NCBI GenBank assembly: GCA_048013815.1
Contig: CM106586.1
Span: 2,356,001 to 2,420,000 of the forward strand
Direction: 5' to 3'
DNA from: Setoptus koraiensis
Taxonomy: Eukaryota; Arthropoda
Length of the DNA stretch: 64,000 nt
Made by a program: the position numbers and the translations under genes
The notes under the pieces: model-generated
The model's input: the letters and a program-made list of their open reading frames with translations, nothing else
Told to the model about the DNA's origin: nothing
Database searches by the model: none
In this document: positions 1 through 13,500 of the stretch, in pieces
How the letters are laid out: each line of letters begins with the position of its first letter
Position numbering within the stretch: the stretch's first letter is position 1

Positions 1-290
1 TTTTGAAGGCTTGCTTGCCTTGGCACAAGCGAGGCACGTGCACAACGCGTTACGTAACTGTCGGCCCAAATGAATGCTGCCACGTCCATCTACATTTATC
101 TACATGCTGGCTGACGTTCGCGTCGGCACTGGCAGCTAGAGGCAAGACGAACGAGCCAGCGAGCGAGCGTGATTTCGTTTTTGAAATCACGATAAATATT
201 TGAGGAAGTAGCGAGATGATATAGATCAGCGAGAGATAAGTTAGATAATAGACAAATTGTGGCACAATTTGTGCTCGCTATTTTGTGCCT

Positions 291-378
291 GTCGTTGTTG
301 TTGTCGTTGTTGTTGTCGTTGTTGTTGTCGTTGTTGTTGCTGTTGTTGTTGCTGCTGTCTCTGTTGTTGTTGTTGTTG
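291..378. repeat. GTT/GTC triplet array with 12-bp period
   Basis: The first half repeats GTCGTTGTTGTT about four times; the second half decays into GTTGCT and CTGTTG units. The same degenerate triplet code recurs at about 7240-7372, 21541-21627 and, inside a gene, 33680-33770. Confidence 0.9.
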
Positions 379-1557
379 AGCCTGCGCCAAATCATGTCTA
401 TTTGCTTTTTGTTAAACTGGCGTAAAATATTTGCCTATCACCACACAAACACGTATCTATCAATCTGCATGAGAATATTTGATAATTTTAAATATCGCTC
501 CCCCAAAGTTTGGGGCCTAAACGGTGGATTTAGATGCGAGTTGTTTGTTTACCACTGACACACTTTGTGAGTGTGGAGGCACGACAACCGGCCCGACGAT
601 GTGACAGGCGAGATTATTCTTCTTTGCCCGCGATAATCGGAGGCTGTCTCGCTGACAATATTTGCGATCTCTCGTTGATGGCCAACAAATGTAAACTATG
701 CACAAAATGAACGACCTTCAAAAATTATCCGTCCGTTATTGCGCCATTTATTACGTGATTAGTTTGGCCCCAATACGGGCTAATATCACGTGTGTGCCTA
801 TTGAGGCCAGCGCAAGTGCCGTGCGAGAGATCATGCATACTATAGCATGCATATTATTGTGTCTTGGAGGCTCTCGAAGCGAAAACAAAAACAACCAAAC
901 AAAAACAAAGATCAGCTGAGCTGGTGGGCTGCATATTAGAATTAGTGAGTGGCAGACGAAAAAATTAGACGATCGTGCAAAGCTGGCGCGAGCTCGCATC
1001 AAGTTGCGCAATCAATTTGGATTAATGTTATTATTGGCCGTTTTGTTATCATTGGCCCAGTGCGCAATGGACGGGAGACTCACAAGCCGGTATTGCACGA
1101 GACAGAGGTCAGCGCAAGCTAATGGCACAGGTGAAGTATGAAGCGGGCATCAGCTTACAGCGGTAGCGATGGTCAGTTGAGCGACGCTTGGTCGGTCTGG
1201 CTAACTTGTGAGCGAGACGTGAGCCAAAAACAAGGGCTCTAAATTATCATTATTGTTACCATTGTTATGTTATTATAGTTGTTATTGGTGCTATCATGTG
1301 TGTAGCTGGCATTAGGTCATTTATTGTGCCGCTATGTGTCTCGTGGAGCCGGCCGGCCCGAGTCACACACACATCGGTGGCTTATTGGTTGGCTTTTGGG
1401 TTGGCTTGGTGGCGTTGTTGCCGTCGCTGTTGGTTGGCCGCTCGCTGGTGTTGGCACTAATGAGAGAGCAACAAGAACAAAGCGAAAAATAAAAGTAATG
1501 ATAATAATGATCACTCTCGTCGTATTTCGTTATCTCTCATTGACTATGTGAGTGCCG

Positions 1558-1600
1558 CTGTGTGTGTGTGTGTGTGCGTATGTGTGTGCGTGTGCGTGGG
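1558..1600. repeat. GT microsatellite
   Basis: GT-rich tract with a few GC and TA interruptions. It gives a spurious Val/Cys-rich frame on the plus strand. Confidence 0.9.
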
Positions 1601-2067
1601 CGCCCACACCCGATACTTTGCTGTGTGCCAACGTATTGCCGCTACGCGTTACGTAATAGATGAAAGCGTGACCGTTGCGCTATGTGTAGTTGTTGCCAAA
1701 AAACACAAACTAGACAGAGACAAAGAGACAGATTTTGTCGCAACATTTGCGAACATTCGAACTCTGTCGAACTGCATATCCTCTACGCTTGCACCAGCAC
1801 ACAACATATGATATGAGCGCGCAACGAATGATGAGATTTGTGCCGGCTGCCAACGGTAAACTTTGCTCTTGTTTTGTGGTGGCGCCACCGGCCGGCCTTT
1901 GGCGACAGTGAGCCATTAGCACCAACACAGGTAACCTGATACATTATCCACAATATTGGCTTATCCGCTGGCCAACACTCATCGAATGTGCCCAAGTCGA
2001 TAACCAAATAGTGAGTTCTCATTCAATTTGAGGCCGCCCGAAGGGGCCACGGCTGTGCATTGTGTCG

Positions 2068-2118
2068 CAAAACAACAGCAGCAACAACAACAACAGCAGC
2101 GACAACAACAACAAATGA
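2068..2118. repeat. CAA/CAG triplet array
   Basis: Interrupted CAA, CAG and CGA triplets. No open frame around it looks like a poly-Gln protein. Confidence 0.85.
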
Positions 2119-2599
2119 CAACAGATAACGGAATTAAGTATCATGATACCTCAGTGAGCGAGCGGGTTTAACTAGACAAACTCGTTGGCGGCGCCCATTG
2201 TTTAGGCTAATGAGCCGTCGGATTATCTGTGCAAGTGCATTATTATAATTATTATTACTAGCGGGCGTTATTGGAGCGAGATAATTAGTCAAAAAGGCAG
2301 CTCGCAACAACAGCAACAACAACAACATTGTCACACGCTCGCATAGCCGTTTATGATGTGTGTGTGTGTGTCGGTGTGCCGGTGACCAATGAGCAATAAT
2401 GACGTGCTTACTTGTTGTGAGTCTGTAAATACATTTGTTTAACAGACAACGTTGCATTATTAGATTACATGACACACACTTCATTGATGCATATCTAAGT
2501 AGATAGTGTGACCGGCCCAAACTGACCATTACTGCTTTTCACATACCGCATGCTGTGCGAAAAGAATACGAAAAGGCCCTCGTCAGCCAATTGCAGGCC

Positions 2600-2663
2600 A
2601 ACGGTCATCCAATGGTCATGCGGTGGTCATACAATGGTCACTCGATGGTCACACAATGGTCAA
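2600..2663. repeat. Degenerate AATGGTCA tandem repeat
   Basis: About five imperfect 11-12 bp units ending in TGGTCA (CAATGGTCAT, CGGTGGTCAT, CAATGGTCAC, CGATGGTCAC, CAATGGTCAA). Confidence 0.8.
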
Positions 2664-2900
2664 TCTCAAATAAATCTGTGCCTTTTGGTGCCGTTCGGTG
2701 TCACAAAACCGGTGTAGCAAAACTGGGCCCCCACTGACACACATTTGCTGTGTGTTTGTGCCTCAAAATTCACATGCCAAACTGTTGGCATACGATTGCA
2801 CTGTTGTTGTTGTTGTTGCTGGTTATTACATCATGCATTAGTGTAGCTGCAAAAGTAAGCACACTATAAATTAGTATTTAACTGGTCGCCAGCAGATGAT

Positions 2901-2997
2901 CTTGTTGCAACAGCAACAACAACAGCGACTACAACAGCAACGGCAACAGCAACGGCAACAACAACAACAACTACAACAACAACGACAGCGACAAACA
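2901..2997. repeat. CAA/CAG/CGG triplet array
   Basis: Almost 100 bases of CAACAG, CGGCAA and CTACAA type triplets in apparently noncoding DNA. Confidence 0.85.
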
Positions 2998-4391
2998 AAC
3001 AGACTGATTAAATAGATTGTCACTATTGGAAATATTATCTATACATCTGTATGTGGTTGCCGTTACTATTTCATTGGTGGTCCGGCCAACACATTACCAG
3101 CTCACAATCAAGCCAATCCGGCCATCACGTACCCGTGCAAATATATATATTTAGTGCGATCCCTAGCTCGGCCTTGCTTGGCCCTTCGCCGCCCCACCGC
3201 CCCAACAATTCGCCTCCGTTCGCCAAGCGACAATGATTGTTGGTCACGTTCTTAGCATCGTGTTGTAGTTTGGGTGACATTCAAAACGGACAAGTGAGCC
3301 ACCAATGAAAATAGCAGCTACAAGTTGCACGAGCGCGCCTCACTGCATGTGTGCTTGGGGCCCCATTAACAATACAGCTACTAATAATACTGACTGGCAC
3401 GTAACTCGTTGAGACAAATAGAAATCGTCGATAGCGACTCTTTATCGAGCCGGATAAATGGCTGGCCAGTTGTGTGTGTGAGTACGATACAACAACGACC
3501 GGCAACGACAAATAGCACAGTGCGACAAATGAAATAAGACAATCTCTTTCTCTCTCTAATTTCGACAACACAAACACTCACAATGATACTATCTGGCCAT
3601 CAAACGGCCAATAGCCGAGTGTGTGTGTCTCTGGTGGGGGCCCTGTTTGCCTGAACGTGAGCTCCTCGGAGACGCTAGCGTGCAGAGTGGATAGTAATGC
3701 GATGGTAATTACAGGAAAAGGATAACTGCACTGATGTTGTGCGCTGGCCGGCCCCAAATGGCCTCGCCAAATTGGCGCCCGAAATGGGTCAGTGAGAAGC
3801 GATTATTAGAGGCTGATTATTGCACACAAACACATAGTGATTGGGCTAGCTGCAGCTGCTGGCTGGTTAATTTAAAAATCCATTAATGGACCATTAAATG
3901 AGCAATCTATCAATTGTCGAGGCTTGCGAGATGGGCCCCGCAACACACACAAACATAGTTGCCAATCATGCCCGTGGGAGCGTCTTTTGTGCGTCCCGTT
4001 TCCTCAGATGTCTCACTGGCCGGAAATATCGCTGGATATCAATTGGGATATCTGCTCAAGTATCTGCTCGGGTATCGCCCTCAATGGGCATTGAGTGGTC
4101 GCCTCACTGCTGTTGGCATCTCTCGTGTCGTGTCTGTCAAGCCGAGTCGCGGGCTTGAGCCCAAACTTTGCCATCAGTCGGCCACACCGCAACTTGCCCG
4201 ACTCAAGCTGGCCCCTGACAAAATAAATATCCTGATACTGATTTATTGGGCAACGAAAATTAGCAAATTGGCATTAATGCCCCACAATAACGCCGGCCCG
4301 TTGCAGTATCACGAGCCAGCCGTTACAACACGCGCCATCCAGTTATTGAGATATTATTGAGATTATTAGTTGCTGGCTCGCCGCTCGTGTT

Positions 4392-4417
4392 TGTGTGTGT
4401 GTGTGTGTGTGTGTGTG
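4392..4417. repeat. GT microsatellite
   Basis: Uninterrupted GT dinucleotides. Confidence 0.9.
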
Positions 4418-5671
4418 CGATGTGGACGAGATTAGTTTGCAGATCTAATCTCTAATTAATCTATTATCTGGCAACAACAGTTGTACTGGCATAGAGAGAT
4501 TAGATCAATTGTGCGCACGAGCTTGCTTGACAACCGCACTGGCTAGCCGGCTCGCCATGAATTGTTACGTAATACCATACGCTTGTGTGTCAAGTTGGTT
4601 GGTTTCTGCAATGCTTAATGGTCAACGGCAAACAACAATTAAATGGAGCCGTTTTCTCGCATCGATTTGCGTACACCACAACAAACATAAACAGTTTGGG
4701 TTTTATATGAATGGGGCGACTTGTGGCCAGAGATGCCGTTCACAGATCACAGCAAAGTCCATCCATCCATGAACGGATACATGGCGATTAGGCATGCCAA
4801 TTCGAAAACTATGAATATCTATGAAAAAATGCGAGAGAGCGTACGCCCCGACTCGATTTCTCGTGGATATCCAACAATGGATATTCGCTCGAGGGGAGTA
4901 CAAGAGGCCACGAACCCGAAATTCCTCCACGAATCTCGTCAGTTTGTGGCGTCGCATCAGTCTGCGGTTGTTTATCATGATACGTATCGAGTGTTGTTTG
5001 TGACAACAGAATTATGATTAAATTGGCTCATGTGCAAGCATTCAACTGTCAACTGTCAATGCCTTGTTGGATTGTCCCCAAATTAGTGCGCTTCGGTACC
5101 TGTCTCAAATGGTTCCAGATATCCGTGACTATGATATATCCGGATATACAGGCTGGATATATCATATTATGGATATGGCTGGATATGGATCGGGTACGGA
5201 TAACAATTTCATGACAGTTAGCGGGCCGAATCGATTATCCGGCTCTCATGTGCAAGCGCATCTCTTGACGCCATCGAGTCGACGGAGAGCGATTTTTTCA
5301 ACGGCTGTCGCGTGTCGTGTTAGCACACCAGGCCTCGGCGAAGCGACTGTCGCTCATAAAAACAACCAAAGGATGCCTCCAATTGTGCAGCTTGCGCTAT
5401 CCCTTGTGCGGCGCTCGTGATATTATCACAGGGGGCAGGGGGCCTCGTAACAGCGGGCAAGCTACTGTGTGCCAGTTGGCCAGTTGAGCCAATAATGGGC
5501 GCCGGCCGGGCAATCTTGTGGCAAGCAGTTTGTCAGGCACGGATAGACGAGTTGGTGTCTTGAGCTGTTTGTCTCTCTCACTAAACACAGTCCCGTTTGG
5601 CCCCTCCGCTCTGATAGCAAATCGGGCCCAATATTGGTCTCAATGAGCGGATGTTTGCTGGCTCCCCGGTC

Positions 5672-5725
5672 GGCTGGCTCTCCGGTCGGCTGGCTCTTCG
5701 GTCGGCTGACTGTCCAGTCGGCTGA
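5672..5725. repeat. 15-bp tandem repeat
   Basis: Three to four copies of a unit close to CGGTCGGCTGGCTCT, the last copies diverged (CAGTCGGCTGA). Confidence 0.8.
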
Positions 5726-5903
5726 AGAGCCAGAGAGAAGAGTTGGCCACAGTTGGCGGTGGCCTGCAGCTCAACTTGGGGCCGCGCCATCACGTGATCA
5801 CCAGGCCAATCTTTAATATTATTATTATAGGTTTAGCCGGTTGTGTGCGTGTTGCGCGAGCAGCCGGTCCTAATAAGCGGCCCCTAAATGTATGGTGCAC
5901 TTT

Positions 5904-5940
5904 GGCGTATAACTGAGGCGTATAACTGAGGCGCATAACT
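5904..5940. repeat. 13-bp tandem repeat
   Basis: Three units of GCGTATAACTGAG, the third changed to GCGCATAACT. Confidence 0.85.
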
Positions 5941-7239
5941 GTTTGCAAACGTATAAATGTTCAGCAGCATGTAGAATCGGTCAGCCGGCCACTTATACCA
6001 GCGCCAGCAAACAGCCAGAGGTTGCAAACAGTTATTTGGCAAACGCAACGTGAGTTGCGGTTGCCGGTGGGCAGCCGACATGAATTGAAGACATATCATC
6101 ACGCTGATGATCGGCCCTCTCCGGCTAGACACCAAACCGCTGTTGCTGCTGCTCTAAGTGGGTGCCTGCTCGTCTTGCCGAGCCCGACAAGCCACACTGT
6201 CCGACCAACGGAATAGCCGAGCAACTGACTGGACCGGCGACGGACTGGACGAGCGACCGGGCCCCATATGCAGAATATCTGTTGTTGTTCATGTTGTTGC
6301 TGTTGGTGCTGTTGTTGCCGGTTACATAGTCGGTTGGCTGCCGGCCAATGACGATGTAACCAGCGACCTTCGCAAACGGATACGAGCGGGCTGCTCGCCG
6401 CCAGTTTGGCATAAACAGTTAAGCTGGCTGGTGGCGAGCGACAACAAAAGTAACCAGCAAAATTGTACAGTTACAATGATTGAGTGCCATCGATCAATCT
6501 CGAATTGCGCGCCATCACTTGTCGTCCCCTCTGTTGTGCCCCTGTCTAGCTATTGGTTATTTTACCTTATTTGGCCCCACCTTTGTATTTGGCCCCAGGC
6601 CCCAGGCCGCGCCAAGCTCATGCTTTTATTCTCGTGCCGGCCGCCTATTGGTTGGCCCTTCCGGCGTGCATGCCGGTAAGAATGGCAGCCAATGTGGATT
6701 GGCCGTGTTTGGGTATGTAAGACAGAGCGGCAGCAGCGGTTTGTCAAGTTTGCGAGCTGCTTTTTGTAATGTGATTTCGATGCTAAATTCATGCACTAAA
6801 TGTGCTATTATTACCGCCACTAGATGGACCTGGCGCCAGATTGGGCAATGCAGCAGCAGCAGCGGCAGCAGCAGAAGTAGATCGTTTAAAACAGGGATAA
6901 CGTGCCACTAGCGGCCATTCCTTGCGGCCGCTATCAATCTGATCACTGAGGCCCGATAAACAATAATCCGCTGGCCGTAATTGGGCCCACTACCCATTTG
7001 GGTACTCATTTGGGGCGCCGCTGTTGGCGATCGTGCACGCTGGTAACACGTGATAGCGTGTCATGGGCCAATCTGTCGGCGACTGACTCATTGGGGCCAT
7101 TGCACTGTCTCGCGGGCAGCCAAAGTGTCACACGAGCAGCCAGACAAGATGGCTGACGTTTGCGCGAGAAGTGGCGCCCTCACGCTGTGGGGCCCAGGGT
7201 GCACGTACGTATCAGATTGTAATTAGATTGTAATCGATT

Positions 7240-7372
7240 CTTTGTTGTTCAGCCTGTCGCCCACTAAACACATTGCTGTCGCTGTTGTTGTCGGCGTTGT
7301 TGGATGGGTTGTTGCGCCGGTTGTTGGGTCGGTTGTTGTCGTTGTTGGCGGTGCTGCAGTTGATTGGCGAAC
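7240..7372. repeat. GTT/GTC triplet array
   Basis: A long degenerate array of GTTGTT, GTCGGC, GTTGGG and GTCGTT triplets. It reads as Val/Leu-rich frames on one strand and Asn-rich frames on the other, none of which looks like a gene. Confidence 0.8.
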
Positions 7373-7500
7373 AGTGGTTGTCGTGCCCATCATTCAACTC
7401 AATGCTTGCCCTTGTGTGCGGGTGTGCGAGCCTATTTTTTGATCGCGTAGCCGGCCCTCTCAGCAAGTGACGCCAGGTAGATTGATTGCTGGCTGGTATT

Positions 7501-10500
7501 GAGATTCGCAGCTAGCGAGCGGGCACTCCAAGTGACTGGCCCCGCGTGCCCCTGGGCGCCCCGAGATCAATCAGGGCAACCCTGCATCCGACATTGTCCG
7601 CATACATGCACTGACAACTGTGCGAGGGGGCCAACAAAGGAATTATAACAATTACCACTGTCATTGTATCATTGGCTAAGTGTGTTAATCTTGATAATTT
7701 CCAGATCACCGGCACCGCACAAACAGACAGACAGTATGAGGTGGCACTGGGCGGCCCCTAGTGGGCACATTATCAATATTGTGGTTGCTGTTGTTGCAGT
7801 TATCGGCACAAAAGTTGCTGTTGCCGGCAAAAGAGTCGACTAAATATCGGCAAAACAGTTGGCGGCACATGGGGCCCGCGTGCCAGGCCAGTGGGCAGCT
7901 GGGGGATAAATAATTGTCAGCGAGGCCGTGCCATCTCGCTGATAAAGCCATTGAGCGAATTGATACGATCGCTTTGCACGGACTGGCATCTGCATCTGGC
8001 CGAGCGGCGACTCGATGCCATCGAGTGTCTGCCCGATAAAGAAGAGGCTCGCTGCGCTTGCCACAGACAACAGAAGACGTCGCAAACTTAATCCACTTGC
8101 CACACGGCATTTTGGCTATTTCGGGCCTCACACAACAAGCGACCAGCGACATGATGTTGCCACCACTTGCTACTTACAACTGGCAACACCTAAATTAAGC
8201 GCCTACATCAACAGACTCGAGCGAGATAATATCACGAGCAGTCGTCGGAATTGCGCGCCAATCCGCATTTATCTTGTGCAGCCAGCTCGCTGGCGTGGCT
8301 AAACAAGATAAATGAATGGATTGAATCTGGCGCGCGACGTCAATGTCTCACACTGTGACATTCGGCCAGCTAGCCAGTCAGCCAGCCAGCCAGCCAGTCG
8401 GTCGTCCGGCTCAACTGTCTGGCCAGCTTAGGCACCGTTACTGGCCGCTAAATTGACTACTGCTACCAGTCGTTAAAGTGTGTGTGTGTGTCTGCAAGAC
8501 AAGCAAGTGTGTGATGAGATTTTATTGATGATAAGAAGGAATAAGACGCAGCAAGAAGAATAATAAAAAGAATAAGAGACTTCGCTCGGCGCTGACCAAA
8601 CCGAGGGCCGCCGACAGTGTGAGAAGAGGCCCGATCATTTGCAAAATGTGTGGGCCTCTCTTCATTAGACACCCGTGCTGATGAAGTGTCACCGCAGCGG
8701 CACAGTTCTCCATTGCTCACACAGCCGTCTGATTCGCTGTCGGGCCGGTCATCCGGTGGCCCCGTGACCAGCTGATCTGGTCTGGAGTATGCGTCCGGCC
8801 GCGCCGAGCTCGCCAGCTCATCGGTCGAGCCGAGTTGTGGGTCCGAGCGGGCCGAACGGGCCCGACAAGCAATGGTGGCCGAAGCGGTTGTTGATTATTG
8901 GCGATAATTGATGATGGTCATTAGTTTATTTGTGTATTTCTATTAATGTTTCTCCCTCTATCAGCGCTTGTGTGCGGCTGCAACCGGCGTTCCACCAGCG
9001 AGCATGCACAGGCGCAAAATGGAAAATGGGGCCCCATTGGCCGGCAAGAGAGTTGGCCATTCTACCAGTTCACACACACACAATGTATTCGAGTCTAGGC
9101 GAGTCTGCACGAATCTATCGAATGGATAGATCCGAACGAATCTCAACAAATCTCAAACAATCCAGCACACAAGAGAATAAATGTGTCGATGGAGGCCAAT
9201 AATGGATTAAGCCGCACCAACGGCAACAACGTTCGCCCACTGACAACCAGGGAGCAAAGGGCGATATTATATAATATATCTTGTAAGGCAAACATGTTGT
9301 GCGAAAATCGTTTTGCGCCCACTATTGAGTCAATAGCGCTGACCAATTTAACGACCACTGGCGCTGCCAAAATTATGCTCGGCCTTGTTTCACGGCAATC
9401 GCACGTCTACGCGCGTCTATATATAGTCACAATTGAGTTGTTCCCTTGCCGGCCAGCCGGCCAGGCAGGCACTGTATGCTGCAATTGAATTGCATTTTCA
9501 AACAGATTCACAGTGCGCGAATCACAGACGACATTCAAAGAACAATTGAGACAAGGATATATCTCGCTCTGAGGCCACTGGCCACCGCACACACAATCGC
9601 CGGCCAGCCAGCGGGCCAACAATAGACAGACAGAGGCTACACCTAAATGCCTCTGCGGCTCTTTATCCTCACATTTATGCTCGCCGTGTCGCTGTGCGTC
9701 CGATGAGTTGCACATGTCGCTTTATCGCAACTTTATCACCATGCCAGCTATGCAACACACTCCACTGAATAACTGACCACTGACCACTGACAGCCAGCGC
9801 ACCGACTACCAGTGGCCAGCACAAAAGAGAACCTTCGATTTACACTTGCCGACGCTGGACGCCGTCCAGACCGGAAGTTGATTTGCAACCAGTATCTGGA
9901 CAAACTTTTTTGTGCAGCCTCTCTCCCTCTCTTTGCATTGTGACCATATTATTGCTACTCATATTACACGAGCCAGTAATAAATGGCTCGTTGTTGCCCG
10001 TTATACGGCCAGTCGTTACAAGCAACGAGCCGGCCCAGTGTCCGTCTAGCGGAAAAGACACAGACAGGCTGGCGGATAAATCGGAAAATACAGCCCCAAA
10101 TAGCACACAACTACGACTGCCACATTGGCACAAAATTCAACGGCGTGTCATGTTTTCAGACTGGCCAGTTTTGACTGGTCACTGCTCTGCTTTATGCGTC
10201 ACGCCAGACAAAACATGGCACAAATAACAGTGGCACGAGGCGACGCTCTCATACGAATGAGGGCGCCAATCAGTGGCCTCAATCGCACGATATCCGCATT
10301 ACAGACTCTGCATTTCGCTCACAAGTGGCAGCGGTCGCGCTGTATTGGCTGCTCTAACCAGTGGTTAGTAACCACCAATCAGCGTCCAAGTAACAGTATC
10401 TGCGAAAATACCTGGGCCAGATAATTACTAATTCGCGACAACACTTGGATTTGTTTATTTTTTACTTGTGTTCCACGCGGCTTGCACGCGGCATTTTGAG

Positions 10501-13500
10501 CCATTTCGAAATGTTTTGAGCCGCATGGATTCGCGATTGCCAGGATTGCATGCAGCCGAAACGAGACGACGGGCGAGTTTCATGCGCAATTTGTTGCCAG
10601 AACGGCCAGGAGAGGGCCCATCGTCGGCCCCATTCGACATGTGTCTGTTTGTGCGAGTTGGGAGGAAATTTTATTTTTGTTTTATTGCTGAGCGAGCTCG
10701 GCGAGTCACATTCTGCCATTGGAACGGTCGGCTGGAATTATCCAAATTGTGAACCACTCAATGCAACAACCGGCCACGGCCGCAAGACGGACAAAGACAC
10801 TGGTTAGCGCTGGCTCGCCGGGTCACAGCGAGCGCTAACCAGTGGAGCATGTAGAGTGAAACGCAATAACTCACTGTCATTGGATTACAAGTGAATCTGG
10901 CAAGCAGCAACTTTTATCTCTTCGATTCTCGTCGGTCCCGCAAACTGTTCAGCTGCTGCCTCGAGATGGGGCTGCCTTCTGAGGCCACTTTTGGCTGTTT
11001 TGTGTGTGTGTGGGGGGGGGAGCACGAGCACGAAAAAACAGCACCCACAACTATTGTGGCTATTGGTGATACGCGTAAAAATTGTCGCTGAAACGGCCCC
11101 GAACGGGCAAGCTCCGAGGCACCGTTAGCCAGACACTTGTGTTGACACGACTTGTTATTCAAAACATTTTTCTGCTTGACGCAAATCATTACACGCTCAA
11201 GTGTCGCCTCCTCTTGGCGCTTACTCGCCACACTGTGCTACTTTATTCATTCATTTGCACCACTGCTTGCCACTTGCCATCACTCTTGCACGTGCAACTC
11301 GGATGGGGATGCCCGGCGGCCGGCAGAAGCCGGTTGGGCAGCGCGTGCCCGCTAGCACCTGTGCAAAACTGGCCAACTCGAATCGAGAATCTCGTCCACA
11401 CGGGGCCTCGCTGCCAGCCAAACCGAACTGAATAACCGGTCAAGACAGAGAGCGAGCCAACTGAGCAGTTATGATGGATGATTGAAGAGACGAGTCATGA
11501 ACAAGGCCACTCACTGGCGCTATCCGCATCGCACCTATGGCCCAATGAGTGAGGCCTAACTATTTAATTCAATACATTGTCAATATTTACTTTCGCTGCA
11601 ACACTCTCTGTCTCTCACATACAAATGTAAAATTGCATTGCCCATTGAATGGACACAACGACGTGCACAAACAAGTTGCTCAAAGAAACAGCTGCAACAT
11701 CGCAATTTACTCTCGATTCCAGTCAGTCAGTCGGTGCCGAAATTCAACATTCGGGTCACCTTGTAATAGCTACAATCGGGCCCGAACAATGCAAGCTCAG
11801 GCAGGATGCCAATTATAAATCGACGATTCATTTTGGGGATCAGCGCAGCAATCTCAGAGAATCAGCGTGTTCATGACGAAGAAGGGCAAACCAAAGATAG
11901 ATAATAATTTCGACTGATCCAATGATTTTGCGTTCGATACCGGTAGTTTCTGGTGTTACAAGCTCGAGCTTGTAAGCTCGATGCAAGGCCCATGACCAGG
12001 GCAGGCCCAATCGGTCCCGAGAAAGCCTGAAATTTTTTCAGTCAAACTGATTATTACGGTGATTTCAAGACGTATTTGTAGTGTCAGAAAAACTGGAATT
12101 TAACCCCTTGCCTTTTTATAATCACCAGTTTTCGTAGAATTTCACTGTAGAACCGGAAATGACGCTCTGATCAGTTGTCTGAGCTGTTTGAATTGTACGA
12201 AAGGGTCAAGCCGGCTGCCGGCATCATGTTGAATTTGGCACGTCAGGTAATGATAATGTTGATTCAGTGCAATAAATGGTTGGTGTGACACGTGGCCAAA
12301 CATTGTTTTGTGTTGATAGTTATCACTGTAAAAGGACACGACAACTATAACTATCAACAGAAACAAAGGACATACAAACAAACTATTGAATAACACGCAG
12401 CGAGCTCTCTCAAGGACAGGTGTTTTGGGTCCTAATGGGGCGACACTTATTTGTGTGTCGCAAGAGATTATGAGACAATTTGTTTACTTTGCCACACTGA
12501 CCCCAAGCAAGCAGCTGGCTGGACAGTTCACTGGCAATGGAGCAATGAGGTGATGTAAGTCGAGCAACAAAGTGCTGTGTTTGTTTGTTCGTTTGTTGCA
12601 CCAGAATGTTCGGAGTTGAAACAATTTCAATTGGCCATAGAAAGACGGATGATCGCCAGTAAGTGACTGTCGGGCCGTCCAACAGAATTGCAACAACAAC
12701 AACGACAACAGCAACAACAACAACAACAACAAACAATGTTGCTAGTAATCGGGTGAGATAAATGGCCCCACTTGGTTCCACTTGGCCCGCGCACAGCGCA
12801 CACCCACGCACACACCAATTTGCTTGGCTTCGTATCTGTTCGGCTGTCGGGTTGTTGTGCCTTTATATTTGCTTGGCAAACACCAAATATAATGCCAATT
12901 GTAAGCACCTAAAAGCACCTCCAGCGACCATTAAATTTTTCAAAACTTAAATGCAGCCGGCCCATCAATAGCGAATTGGCCCCAAGTTTACAGTTTCTGC
13001 TTGTGCTGCGCTCTTAAAACGATTGTTTGTGCCTTGTTTGTTTGCGTCAGGCCACTCTATCATATCGCTATAATTTTGCACCGCACCGCACACATTGCGC
13101 AATCTATCTATCTTATTCTCAATTGCTCTCAATTTTTGTGTTGGCGCTTTTGATTGTTGTCCAATTGGCAATCGCTCTCTCGTAGCATAACTCACGCCGG
13201 CGATTCACCTGAGCGAACTGGGCCCCGCAGTGTGCAGCTTGCTGTAGCGACATGCAGGCGCAAGTTCACTACTCGCCCTTCTTTCAGTGCTGCGCCGTGA
13301 CTTGCTGTGCGCTGCTGCGCCTCGATCGCCCAAGTCGGACACCCGAGTCAAACGGCCGAGTTGAACGACCAAGTCGAGGGGCGATTGTCGAATGTCGAAT
13401 GTCGAGGCTCCTCAATGAGGGGCCTCAATGCTGGGCGCGTCAGCATTGCCGAGTCAACAATCGGACGATCGCGAATTGTTCGCGAATCGCGATCGACTCG

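Larger units (their letters stand above)
1..7500. other. Gene-free GC-rich repeat-laden stretch, part 1
   Basis: I see no supportable gene here. The DNA is rich in the tetramer GGCC and in CAA/GTT triplet arrays, so stop codons are scarce and open frames of 60-170 codons arise on both strands. None of these frames has a recognisable domain, a believable signal peptide with splice sites, or codon use like the real genes to the right. Arrays lie near 291-378, 2068-2118, 2901-2997 and 7240-7372. Shorter tandem repeats are listed separately. Confidence 0.6.

Noticed and set aside
6158-6679. 173-codon plus-strand frame
   Set aside because: Trp/Cys/Pro-rich translation of GGCC- and GTT-rich DNA. 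It matches nothing and overlaps similar frames on the other strand.
9883-10227. Plus-strand frame with a signal-peptide-like hydrophobic start
   Set aside because: The hydrophobic run is short and follows a polar stretch, and the rest has no protein character. No TATA box or splice sites fit.
11880-12130. Possible old transposon fragment
   Set aside because: The base make-up differs from its flanks and it holds a palindrome, but I see no terminal repeats, target duplication or coding remnant, so I do not name it as an element.
13148-13160. TTTTGATTGTTG, matching the first 12 bases of miR-315 (also near 58381)
   Set aside because: The match stops after 12 bases, no complementary arm is nearby, and TTG-rich words are abundant here.
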